DNA of 23,667 bases from CAWHQZ01 sp963831645 (GCA_963831645.1 CAWHQZ010000015.1:1-23667); one strand, 5' to 3'; positions 7,682 to 14,552 are shown, counted from the stretch's first letter. Program-made: numbers and translations. Notes: generated from the sequence alone by a model not told the origin.

Positions 7682-8710
7682 TCACAATGCATTTCTTAGC
7701 CTGCTCCCTACGGCTTTCAGCGCTTCCCTTAGACTGCCTCCGTCGGCTCCGAAATCATGTGATAGGTTTTCATGCACATAGGACAGGTCATCGGCACCAA
7801 GACTAAGCTTAAACTCTGATCCTACTGAGTTGGATGATGCACATGTTGCTTGCACTAGAACTGGCCTCGGCGTGCGCTGAATTTCCAATTGAAATTCGCA
7901 GGGAACAATCTGCGCGCCGGGTACCAGACGGATGAACGCGTTATTCGTATTCAAGACCCACTGGCCATCAAATTGATCTCCAACCCAAAGCGCATCGTTG
8001 AGGCCTTTTCTGCGAAGCAGAACACCAGGAACATCCTTACCCTTCACGATAACGAACAAATCATTCGCTATCCCCCTTCCGTGGTTCATGAGAACTAACT
8101 CAAATGAGACTTTTACGCCCGGCGATCTCGGCTGCGCTTGCGGCTCCTTCGGGCGAAATTTGCCAGTTATTTTTGGCGCAGGACGGCGGCCAAACATGCC
8201 CGCTAGCACACCGTGCGGGACTTCCATGAAGCTGGAACCGGCTCGCATGAAGTAGCCATTTGCGCCGCTAGCTATTGACCGATACGGGACATTTAGGCCT
8301 TCTGGAACATATGTGACGACTACACCACCGCCGGACGCAAATGATAGCGCCTCACTTGTGACACCTTCGTGAGCAGGTAGTGTCAACCCTCCCACCACGC
8401 CATCAATCACAGATTTGAATGCGGTCGGATCACTGATTGCCTTCTTACTGACTAACTCGCGACCAGTCGTGGTGTCCCTACGGCAATCAACGCCCCAGAT
8501 AACAACTCCGCCGTCTGAATTGCCGAAACCTGAAATAGCTTTGGCGAGGTTCCTCCTATCTGGGTCTGACAACCTCCTATCCGTTGGCGGAGTGTCTACA
8601 GTCTTGTAGTCAAGAAACAGCTCTTCGGTGACCTGTTCCGCAATCAAACGCTCTATCTCATCAATCCTTCCAGTGCGGATTGAGTTGAAGATTTTTTCTG
8701 CTCGGGACAT
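7682..8710 (-). CDS. AlbA_2 / Schlafen-like divergent AAA-4 domain protein
   Basis: The 342-aa product has an N-terminal AlbA_2 (Schlafen AAA_4-type) domain at about residues 15-175. Its motifs are E.LFLDYK near residue 31, the NLAKAISGFGNSDGGVVIWG block near 54-73, and YFMRAGSSFMEVPHGV near 153-168, the usual end of the domain. The remaining half is beta-rich and not recognised. AlbA_2 proteins are reported variously as transcription regulators, nucleic-acid-binding or RNase-like proteins, and are frequent in mobile and defence-rich loci; the function here is unknown. The ATG at 8708-8710 has only a weak upstream ribosome-binding site (aggtaag). The frame is intact, unlike most neighbours. 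It converges with the DUF3631 gene. Confidence 0.75.
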   Translation of the reverse strand: MSRAEKIFNSIRTGRIDEIERLIAEQVTEELFLDYKTVDTPPTDRRLSDPDRRNLAKAISGFGNSDGGVVIWGVDCRRDTTTGRELVSKKAISDPTAFKSVIDGVVGGLTLPAHEGVTSEALSFASGGGVVVTYVPEGLNVPYRSIASGANGYFMRAGSSFMEVPHGVLAGMFGRRPAPKITGKFRPKEPQAQPRSPGVKVSFELVLMNHGRGIANDLFVIVKGKDVPGVLLRRKGLNDALWVGDQFDGQWVLNTNNAFIRLVPGAQIVPCEFQLEIQRTPRPVLVQATCASSNSVGSEFKLSLGADDLSYVHENLSHDFGADGGSLREALKAVGSRLRNAL

Positions 8711-8802
8711 TTCGCTTACCTAGGGTACCCCTCTCATGCTCTCAAGAAAACGCGTAGCCTCATCGCGCATCGTGTTGCTAAATTAATTTCTTATCGAGCC
8801 AT

Positions 8803-8930
8803 CTAAAGATCATCGCTTTCGCCAATCTTCAAAAGAGCCGCGTTGCGCAAACCCCTGATGGTCACTGCGGCTATAGCGGCACCGATGATGCCATGGCGTG
8901 AGACCCCTGTCAGGTGCTCACAGGCCTGTA
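8803..8930 (-). pseudogene. Unrecognised C-terminal fragment with a hydrophobic helix
   Basis: A minus-strand frame without a start codon reads HGIIGAAIAAVTIRGLRNAA followed by LLKIGESDDL and a stop at 8803-8805. The glycine/alanine-rich hydrophobic stretch with a charged tail has a protein-like composition. Upstream it runs into the hairpin at 8931-8958. It may be the tail of a small membrane protein. It is the only coding-like piece between the AlbA_2 gene and the lipoprotein gene. Confidence 0.25.
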
Positions 8931-8958
8931 GGGCTCGCCTTGCGCAAGGGGCAAGCCC
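8931..8958. repeat. Hairpin upstream of the shared promoter
   Basis: The sequence folds as gggctcgcc-ttgc against gcaaggggcaagccc, a stem of about 13 bp with one mismatch and one bulge. It ends two bases before the predicted -35 box. It could insulate the promoter from upstream transcription or form part of the operator region. Confidence 0.4.
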
Positions 8959-8960
8959 CC

Positions 8961-8994
8961 TTGAGAGTATTTCACCACGGAGTATTCTCTACAG
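8961..8994 (+). promoter_or_regulatory. Predicted promoter/operator for the lipoprotein gene
   Basis: TTGAGA (8961-8966) and TATTCT (8983-8988) lie 16 bases apart. Between and around them is the block ttcaccacggagtat.ctctaca, which recurs at 10037-10060 before the Sel1 membrane protein gene. The similarity also extends upstream (ggcaagc) and downstream (ttatc, ggggca). A conserved block spanning a -35/-10 pair at two genes flanking an XRE regulator gene is what an operator of that regulator would look like. No binding data are implied. Confidence 0.55.
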
Positions 8995-9027
8995 AGTTAT
9001 CGGGGCATTTCTTCGGAACTTCCGACA

Positions 9028-9423
9028 ATGACGACAGTGAAAGCCATCGCGGCAGCGTATCTCGGGCTTGCGCTCACCGGGTGCGCTGGCACTATTTCCG
9101 AGACTTCAGCGCAACGCCAAGCTGCCGAAGAGCAACGGCGGGCCGCCGACGAAGCCAAATGCCGTGAGCTTGGCTTCAGGCCCGGGACCGAAGCCTATGG
9201 CAACTGTCGCCTTCAGCTTGACCAGATACGTGCCAGGTCACTCGCGGCTGCAATGGAGGAAGAAGCTGCGGCGGAATAGGACAAAAAGGTCTATGACGCC
9301 AGCGAATGCGTAGGTCCTGTAGTCATGGGTAGATGCAAAGGCTCGATCATTCCCAAAAAGGCCTACCAGCCCACATGCCATGGAGAGTGGCTCAACGGGC
9401 AGTGCACCGGGCCAATGTTCTAA
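9028..9423 (+). pseudogene. Small lipoprotein with Cys-rich C-terminus, in-frame TAG
   Basis: The ATG at 9028 opens a signal sequence with a lipobox (LALTGC, Cys19), so the product should be a lipidated envelope protein. An alanine/glutamate-rich segment follows, with CRELGFRPGTEAYGNCRLQL. The frame stops at TAG 9277-9279 (83 aa). It continues in the same frame as DASECVGPVVMGRCKGSI and PTCHGEWLNGQCTGPMF, ending at TAA 9421-9423. That tail, with regular cysteines and a final NGQCTGPMF, looks like a genuine conserved rhizobial ending, so the TAG is probably a nonsense mutation or sequencing error in a 131-aa protein. Transcription is predicted from the promoter at 8961, shared with the Sel1 gene. 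The molecular function is unknown. Confidence 0.6.
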
Positions 9424-9655
9424 CTCGGCGGCGCGCCATCGCTCATTCTGGTGAGAACACCTACCCTGGCCACTGTTGCCCACGCGCGCGTGTTCGCGTC
9501 GCACGGTCAGGGTGGGGTGACAGACTTCATAAAGAACCCTGAAACGTGTCACCCCTGGGCGCGTGAGGTTCGATCCCACTTCTCACTACTTGATGGCCCC
9601 GTGTTGTGCGAGAGTTTGCACGGTCGGAATCGTGCAACGACCTGTGACGGACGCC
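9424..9655. other. Non-coding stretch
   Basis: I found no coding-like frame or strong structure between the lipoprotein gene's final TAA and the short ORF at 9656. Confidence 0.3.
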
Positions 9656-9766
9656 ATGCTGATTAGAGCCTACGGGATGTTCTGGAACCCTGACATCGTT
9701 GATTGGGGACAGCGTGGCGCGCGCCGGGCCTTCCGGTTAACCGGGGACCACATGGGATATTTTTGA
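9656..9766 (+). CDS. Small unrecognised ORF, 36 aa
   Basis: The frame MLIRAYGMFWNPDIVDWGQR, then GARRAFRLTGDHMGYF, stops at TGA 9764-9766. Its aromatic-rich start (IRAYGMFWNPD..DWG) looks protein-like and could be the N-terminus of a larger gene now lost. The upstream ribosome-binding site is poor. It ends 17 bp before the convergent XRE gene. No function is assigned. Confidence 0.3.
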   Translation: MLIRAYGMFWNPDIVDWGQRGARRAFRLTGDHMGYF

Positions 9767-9782
9767 CCAGCCCCGGCAGTTC

Positions 9783-10007
9783 TCAGTGACGCGACCTAGG
9801 CGCACGCTCCAGCAGCGCCGCAGGCTCTACGTCCAGCGCCTTTGCCAGCCTCTCAATCATAGGGATTGTCGCATTGTAGACGCCCCGCTCAAGCGAGCTG
9901 ACATAAGTGCGATCAATGCCCGCCTCATCGGCCAGGTCTTCCTGCGATAGGCCCCTTTGCTTCCGCAAGCCCCGCAAATTCTGGGCAAATACCTTCCGCA
10001 GCTCCAT
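9783..10007 (-). CDS. XRE-family transcriptional regulator, 74 aa
   Basis: The short protein is a single Cro/C1-type helix-turn-helix. LRGLRKQRGLSQEDLADEAG covers helices 1-2, IDRTYVSSLERGVYNATI gives the recognition helix and following turn, and IERLAKALDVEPAALLE closes the domain. It has no effector domain and is the size of phage Cro or restriction-modification controller proteins, which bind as dimers to short operators. The start at 10007 leaves a 117-bp divergent region to the Sel1 gene, which holds one copy of the repeated promoter block (10027-10060). The second copy is upstream of the lipoprotein gene. Self-regulation and control of both flanking genes is the natural inference. The frame is intact. 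Confidence 0.85.
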   Translation of the reverse strand: MELRKVFAQNLRGLRKQRGLSQEDLADEAGIDRTYVSSLERGVYNATIPMIERLAKALDVEPAALLERAPRSRH

Positions 10008-10026
10008 GAGCCGGAAGGCAAGCGCC

Positions 10027-10060
10027 TTGAGCGGTTATTCACCACGGAGTATGCTCTACA
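10027..10060 (+). promoter_or_regulatory. Predicted promoter/operator for the Sel1 membrane protein gene
   Basis: TTGAGC (10027-10032) and TATGCT (10050-10055) are 17 bases apart and enclose the block ttcaccacggagtat shared with 8971-8985. The block continues after one mismatch as ctctaca, then more loosely as ttatc and ggggca. It sits in the divergent space between the XRE gene and the membrane protein gene, so it could also control the regulator's own transcription on the other strand. Confidence 0.55.
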
Positions 10061-10124
10061 ATCGTTTATCAGGGGCAGTGTTTTGCTTCTAGTTTGAACG
10101 GCACTCTAAGCGGCGCAGGAACTG

Positions 10125-11779
10125 ATGAACATCCTCGCCAGTTGGTTCGACTTCGCGCTAGCTACCGCGCCCGGTGCTGCCGTCCTCGCATTCGTATTCA
10201 TGTTTACGGTCGGCGTAATCTGCTCGCTCTGGGTGTGGCGAGAACGCAGCTCGCGGGGGCCGCGCTGGCCGCTGTGGTTCTTTGGTCCGATTCTTGGCGT
10301 GGTCTCTGGGGTCCAAATTGGTTATGGCGTAGCACTTTTTGGCTGGCCCGCTCTGTGGCTAGTCGAATGGATATTTGGCCCATCGCCCAGACTTGAAGCC
10401 TGGGTGGTTTGTTTTTCACGCTCGACTTAATAACCGTATTGGTCGCCGTCGGTGCGGCTCTAGTTTTTTCGGTTGTGACCAAGACTGCCGCGACTGTGGA
10501 GGCGGAGGAGGCAATACGGGGCCTTCAAAATAGGGGAGCTCTCGCGCGCTTGTTCTTCATCGAGTTGACCTTCGCATTCTGTGAAAGCTGTTACCGGAGA
10601 GGCTTTCGCATTCCGGTTTTTGGTCAATTTGTTGCTGGATTTTGCGACGGGGCCGTCAGCGAAGCTGGCAATCCGTATCGCGGGAATTTCCCATCGGATT
10701 ATAGAGCCGGAGCCAACGCCTTCGGACGCGGTGATTACGACACGGCCCTGCGCGTGCTTTTACCTCTGGCCGAAATGAACGATGCCGAGGCTCAATTCGC
10801 TCTGGGGGTGATGTACAGAGACGAGCACGGTCTTCCGCAGGACGATCTCGAAGCGGCCAAGTGGTATGGTAAGGCCGCCTATGAAGGACTTGGGAAGGCA
10901 CTCGCGGAACTCGGCAAGTCGTATGAACATGGATTGGGCGTCGCGCGCGACCTTCAGTTGGCCTACGCCTTTTTCACCCTAGCCGAATTGCGCGCACCTT
11001 CGAGTTTCATCGCGACGAGTACGCGTCTTTGCGCCAGCGGCTTGCGACAGAGCTTTCGTCGGGACAACTCGCTAGGGCCGAGGAAATAGCCAAACAATGG
11101 GATGAAGATACCAGCTTGATCGACGCGCATGATTTGCCACACAGCGGCAAACTTCCCAACATGGTGAAGAGGCTATCGAAAATCCTCGTGAGCAAGTCGG
11201 AACGTTTAACGGACACTACCCCCAAGTCGAGTAGGCAAGTTGCGACCAATCCACGACAAATGGTTAGTTCGGGGCAAGAGGGGCTCGTGGGTTCTGCGCG
11301 ACGACGGAGCAAGATCAGCGAGGGCTGTCACCGTATCGGGATTGTAGCTGGGTCAATTTTTGCGCTTCCCGTTCTCGCAGTAGGCATCTTCGACCCGACC
11401 GAGCAGCTGCGGGGTGGGATGGTTATCTGCCTAATGGGAATTGTCGTGTTCTTTATCCTCTACGGATTTTTCCGGTTACTTGGCTGGATCATTGATGGGT
11501 TTGTGTCGGGTGGCAAGGCTAAGCAGCATGGTAGCCTTTTGGCCAGTGACACAGACCAAATGGGCAGGCTAGCCGATGGAGCACTTTGGCATTCCATAAA
11601 GATGGGTCTTCTGCTTGGTGCAATCCCTGGCGCGGTCGTTGCCTTCCGTTCTCTCTACAAATGGCGGCACGCTAGCGCAGGCAATCGTGGCGATTGCAGG
11701 AGGGGCAGTTAGCGCTGCCGTCATCGTTGGTGCCCTCTCTGTTATCCGCAGCCTTTTCTTGCGTCTCAGACTGAAATAG
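10125..11779 (+). pseudogene. Multi-TM Sel1-repeat membrane protein, three frameshifts
   Basis: Three coding-like segments join into one protein of about 551 residues. The N-terminal part (ATG 10125) has hydrophobic helices (PGAAVLAFVFMFTVGVICSL and a later pair). After a one-base loss near 10407 it runs as LFFTLDLITVLVAVGAALVF into a cytoplasmic region. Sel1-type repeats are seen there (DYRAGANAFGRGDYDTALRV, EAQFALGVMYRDEHGLPQD, GLGVARDLQLAYAFF). A second shift near 10990-11025 leads to SLRQRLATELSSGQLARAEE, the usual Sel1 C-cap. More TM helices follow (GIVAGSIFALPVLAVGIF, GIVVFFILYGFFRLLGWII). A third shift near 11635-11660 restores the first frame for a last helix (IVAIAGGAVSAAVIVGAL) and TAG 11777-11779. 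The indels sum to one missing base, consistent with a single original frame. Function is unknown; regulation by the XRE protein is inferred from the promoter block. Confidence 0.6.
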
Positions 11780-11871
11780 TGCAATCGCCTCCAGCCGATC
11801 AGCCTCGGACCGCCTACGCGCGCGAGCAGTGTCGCATGGTGATAGCACAGAACCTCGTATTTCCGGGCCAA
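11672..11871 (-). pseudogene. Small helical protein, frameshifted, convergent with the Sel1 gene
   Basis: The minus-strand frame from TTG 11871 reads MARKYEVLCYHHATLLAR. After one missing base (near 11820) it continues as RRRSEADRLEAIALFQSETQ and a Ser/Asn-rich tail with CPSC, ending at TAG 11672-11674. The result is about 66 residues, mostly a charged amphipathic helix. It overlaps the last 108 bases of the Sel1 gene on the other strand, and both frames look protein-like there, so at least one assignment may be wrong. No function is known to me. Confidence 0.35.
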
Positions 11872-11879
11872 AGGCGGCT

Positions 11880-12286
11880 TTCTTCTGTTACGCGCGGGCC
11901 GCCATCGACACCGGGCTTAGTCCTCGTTCAGTAGGACGCGGACGCAAAGTTGGAAATGATTTCACTGTCCTCGGGCCGACAGTCAGGCCCTTCTCACACT
12001 GTGGCCTAGGGATAAATCGCGCAACAGGAATTCGGCGGGAAATTCGGGCGGAAGAGGCGGAAGAAAAGTTCCGGCGGCTGGTTGAGCGAAATCGAGATTT
12101 CCCACTGTGACTGATCGCCAATAGCCCGCTATACTGTAGCGTGTTGTCTGCGGCGTAAAGACCTGATCGCCAAGAACCATCGCCATCGGCGGATGGCTTT
12201 TCGCAATGGGGAAAGATGGCGCTCGCGGCGGGTCGCACAAGAAATCGGTCTTGTTCCTGTCAAACCCTAACTTCATCGAGGCGACC
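11880..12286. other. Unresolved stretch
   Basis: Two weak coding hints exist and neither is convincing. On the plus strand a charged segment REIRAEEAEEKFRRLVERNR ends at a stop at 12108-12110. On the minus strand a frame through about 12010-12180 contains FTPQTTRYSIAGYWRSVTVG. They oppose each other and neither has a clear start or ribosome-binding site. Confidence 0.25.
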
Positions 12287-12780
12287 GTGACGAGGGAGAA
12301 GGAGAAGGAGAAACTGGACTTCCTTTGGGCAGAGTACAAACACCGGCATGACCTCTGTTGGCGGACTGTCACGCAGTTGACATTGGCATCCACTTCTTGG
12401 TTGCACTCCCGTATCTCAACGAAGGAGTTGCGAAAGCACTCGGCAACTCGATACTGTTACTGCCGGGTCTGGGAATTGCCCTCACGGTGTTCGGCTGGCT
12501 GATGATGTGGAGCGAACTCCGCACACTTGACCGGGTCAAACGTGAGTATCGGTGGCGGCAGAATGACTACCTCGCTATGCCTCCTGAACATCAGTCCCAC
12601 GGACGGCTGTGTTCATCTATCCGGCGGTTGTTCCGCGTCGATGCGAGCCCAGAGCGCTGCGGGTTCACCGAGCGGGTCCTGACGTATGTGGCCGTCCTTA
12701 TCGCTCTCGGCATCGCTGCTGCTTTTGTGACTTTAAGAGACTGGCTCCCGTACGTTGCGACCGTTGAGGTGGTCCGGTGA
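12287..12780 (+). pseudogene. Small membrane protein, one frameshift
   Basis: A GTG at 12287, preceded by gagg, begins MTREKEKEKLDFLWAEYKHR followed by HDLCWRTVTQ. After a shift near 12380 the frame continues as a hydrophobic helix, FLVALPYLNEGVAKALGNSI, a second helix ILLLPGLGIALTVFGWLMM, and the charged WSELRTLDRVKREYR. A last TM segment (YVAVLIALGIAAAFVTL) precedes the TGA at 12778-12780. The FLW.EYK.RHD...WR start followed by TM pairs is typical of widespread small uncharacterised bacterial membrane proteins. An earlier in-frame ATG (12206) is possible but lacks support. No role can be assigned; the single indel may be a sequence error. Confidence 0.5.
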
Positions 12781-12827
12781 ACCGACAGACCGGCTCCCTT
12801 GGCGGTCTTCTCATCTGCGGTCTCTCC

Positions 12828-13056
12828 TCAGCCGCCTGATTTCTTGATCGGCAATGTCCGCTGCTGCGCCGGGAGAAGAGTCGTGGGTTCAGTCGAATCC
12901 TCGGCGGTGTCGTCCAACTGAATGCGCGGTATCGCAAACACCAGGTCCGTGGGTGACCGCACGAGATCGGTGATGCCCGATGAAGCGGGGCTGCGCGGCT
13001 TCCACAACGGTGCCCGCCAACAGTAACAGCGCCAATTCCGCAAGTATCGCCCTCAT
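12828..13056 (-). pseudogene. Small secreted protein, one frameshift
   Basis: The ATG at 13056 encodes a clear signal peptide (MRAILAELALLLLAGTVVEA, likely cleaved after the last Ala). One surplus base near 12990-13000 then changes the frame to SSGITDLVRSPTDLVFAIPR, IQLDDTAEDSTEPTTLL and a basic end, with TGA at 12828-12830. The expected mature protein is about 55 residues and periplasmic. It converges with the membrane protein gene at 12780. I do not recognise the family. Confidence 0.45.
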
Positions 13057-13200
13057 GGACAGCAAAATGGCAAATCGGGGTCAGCATGCCCACCGCATCG
13101 AAGCCCCCCGCCGCCACTTCCGAAGTTGACGCAGCCAGTGCCCAACGACGACGGCATAATGAACCGCGAGTGGCACCGCTTTTTAGGTGCGCTGAACCCC

Positions 13201-13245
13201 GGTAGCGCCCTGCACGGCGCTACCCGCAGGCGCGCGAAGCGCGCC
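13201..13245. repeat. Two adjacent perfect GC-rich hairpins
   Basis: The first stem is ggtagcgcc (13201-13209) with ggcgctacc (13216-13224), 9 bp and a 6-nt loop. The second is ggcgcgc (13229-13235) with gcgcgcc (13239-13245), 7 bp and a GAA loop. They are four bases apart and have no following T tract. Such paired hairpins can serve as protein-binding sites (oriT, single-strand origin), as RNA structures or as intergenic palindromes. Confidence 0.6.
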
Positions 13246-13266
13246 GAGCCTTTGCGCAGTGAATGA

Positions 13267-13392
13267 TGCTGTTGTTGTCCTTCTTGCTACAGGAACAAGA
13301 ACAACAACATCACCAATTTGAACCATGGGCCTTTTTCCCTAATGATTTCAATGGGGGTGGTTTTGTGGTGCAGGAGAACAAGAACAACAGCA
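13267..13392. repeat. Repeated purine-rich motif with a complementary partner
   Basis: The motif gaacaagaacaacaaca (13293-13309) recurs as gaacaagaacaacagca (13376-13392). A pyrimidine-rich segment at 13267-13286 (tgctgttgttg..cttcttg) can pair imperfectly with either copy, giving alternative short-range or long-range stems. No coding frame explains the strong strand asymmetry here. Confidence 0.45.
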
Positions 13393-13492
13393 TTTTACAT
13401 TGGGGGGACCCCACCCCCCTTGTCCCGCTTCTGCTCTCCTGTGCCTGCGATCCAGATATCAGTGCCTCGCACGCTTTACCTCCCCCTTTTTT

Positions 13493-13579
13493 ATCCGTAC
13501 ACGGATTACAGAGACCTGGGGGAAAGTGATCCGTGTACTGAATGTCTGTACAAGGAGCTAGTTGCTCCGTGTTCGGAGC
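13493..13579. repeat. Cluster of overlapping inverted repeats
   Basis: A 10-bp inverted repeat has arms gtacacggat (13497-13506) and atccgtgtac (13529-13538); the left arm also lies in a 14-base self-complementary element (13493-13506). Next come ggagc (13554-13558), gctccg (13564-13569) and cggagc (13574-13579). The central arm can pair with either neighbour, so the two hairpins exclude each other. Confidence 0.5.
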
Positions 13580-13614
13580 CGGGTTGGCGCTACCCTCGCC
13601 ATTGCGCTAACGCG

Positions 13615-13796
13615 ACTTTGCAGACGACCACGGAACTACCACACTTCATTCCGGTGACATTTGCGTGGGTTTGCCTCTTAACCCTTGGGTATGCTGCAAG
13701 GGCGGGCTTGGGATCGACGGGGGGCTTGCCCTCAGCGGCAAGGAGTTGAAGCGGGTCGTGCCGGGTGTGCGACTGACTTCCGAGCAGGCAAACTAG
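13615..13796 (+). pseudogene. Unrecognised start-less coding fragment
   Basis: Between an in-frame TAA near 13610 and TAG 13794-13796 a frame reads DDHGTTTLHSGDICVGLPLN, then GLGIDGGLALSGKELKRVV and PGVRLTSEQAN. The last 25 residues have a protein-like, non-random composition. There is no plausible start codon with a ribosome-binding site. It may be the 3' end of a decayed gene next to the tRNA, where an integrase would be expected. It shows no tyrosine-recombinase motif (no R..HxxR or terminal Y context). Confidence 0.25.
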
Positions 13797-13921
13797 GCCA
13801 CCCAAATACAGGATAGGCATTCCTGCCCGGAGATTTGGTTTGATAGCGCTACCTAGGTGCTACTTAGCCAGCAATCCGTAAATAACGCTGCAGCCGGTTA
13901 GCAGCATAAGTATTTGAAATC

Positions 13922-13981
13922 ATTGGTGCCCCTGGCCGGACTCGAACCAGCACGCCCTTGCGGGCAACAGATTTTGAGTCT
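13922..13981 (-). repeat. Right attachment repeat, within the intact tRNA-Leu
   Basis: This is the partner of 1501-1559. Identity starts two bases outside the CCA end and extends to the anticodon arm (13981), where the left copy diverges, so crossover lay within the 3' half of the tRNA gene. Confidence 0.85.
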
Positions 13982-14010
13982 GCCGCGTCTACCAGTTCCG
14001 CCACAGGGGC
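13924..14010 (-). tRNA. tRNA-Leu(CAA)
   Basis: The minus strand folds as a complete 87-nt class II tRNA. The acceptor strands gcccctg and caggggc pair, the encoded CCA is at 13924-13926, the D-arm region has ggtagacgcg and the T arm ggttcgagtcc. A long variable arm (tgcccgcaagggcg) is present as expected for tRNA-Leu. The anticodon loop CTCAAAA places CAA at positions 34-36, decoding UUG. Its 3' half is duplicated at 1501-1559, which makes it the insertion site of the island. Confidence 0.95.
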
Positions 14011-14087
14011 CCAAAGCGCCGGCGATCATATTGATTGCCTCTTAGGCGTCAACAACAGGCCTCCTGCCCGCCCGCCACATGCCTTCG

Positions 14088-14552
14088 TCAGCCGGGCCTG
14101 GCGCCCCGCGCCGCGTAGTCGGCAACGAGCCCGGAGAACGCTTCGAGCTCAGGCTCGGTCGCAAAGCTGTGCACCGCCGGGGTGGCGGCCCATGGCAGCT
14201 TCTCCTGCGTCCAGAACTCCACGAACGGCCGGAACCAGGCATGCTCGTCCAGCATCGATGCGCGCAGGTTGACGAAGTCGTCCAGCCCCTCGGGCCTCGT
14301 GAACATCCAGCTCTTGCAGCGCGGGCAGAAATAGTGGCGGGTGGCCCCGTGCAGTCCGCCGATCACCGGCTCGCCGGCGGTGACCGCGAAGCCCTGGGCG
14401 GGCACCGCCAGCGACAGCGAGAAGGCGCTCGCCGTCATGCGCTGGCAGCCGGTGCAGTGGCAAGCCGAAGCGAGGAGCGGCGGAGCGGTCACCCTGATCC
14501 GGGTTGCCCCGCATCGGCATCCGCCGTCCCAGGGGAGTTTCCATGCGTCCAT
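14088..14552 (-). CDS. GFA-family (glutathione-dependent formaldehyde-activating enzyme-like) protein
   Basis: The 154-aa product has the zinc-binding cysteine pattern of the GFA/CENP-V fold: GGCRCGATR near residue 12, CHCTGCQR near 34 and FCPRCKSW near 77. The family is named for a glutathione/formaldehyde adduct-forming enzyme, but most members have unknown substrates, so only the fold is called. The ATG at 14552 fits the usual short N-terminus (MDAWKLPWDGGC). The frame stays open far upstream only as antisense of arfB and ligB, which I disregard. It is divergent from arfB with a spacer of about 70 bp and is the first chromosomal gene beyond the tRNA. Confidence 0.85.
   Translation of the reverse strand: MDAWKLPWDGGCRCGATRIRVTAPPLLASACHCTGCQRMTASAFSLSLAVPAQGFAVTAGEPVIGGLHGATRHYFCPRCKSWMFTRPEGLDDFVNLRASMLDEHAWFRPFVEFWTQEKLPWAATPAVHSFATEPELEAFSGLVADYAARGARPG

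Larger units (their letters stand above)
1501..13981. mobile_element. Genomic island integrated at tRNA-Leu(CAA), about 12.4 kb
   Basis: The ends are the direct tRNA-Leu 3' repeats at 1501-1559 and 13922-13981. Island integration restores a full tRNA at one end, here the right end, and leaves the displaced 3' fragment at the other, which is what is seen. The content is accessory: sensor kinase, adenylate cyclase, DUF3631 ATPase, AlbA_2 protein, XRE regulator, Sel1 protein and many gene fragments. To the right the sequence changes to GC-rich housekeeping genes. No recombinase, excisionase or relaxase is recognisable, so the element is probably a defective remnant or was mobilised in trans. The left flank (1-1500) is also decayed accessory sequence, so islands may be stacked at this site. 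Confidence 0.8.

Noticed and set aside
632..9279. Alternative genetic code with TAG as sense
   Set aside because: Only two interruptions; intact genes in the window (for example gluQRS) end with TAG, so TAG works as a stop.
13200..13600. CRISPR array
   Set aside because: The repeats are inverted, different from one another and irregularly spaced; no cas-like gene is present.
13615..13796. Integrase remnant beside the tRNA
   Set aside because: The fragment shows no tyrosine-recombinase motif; kept only as an unrecognised coding fragment.
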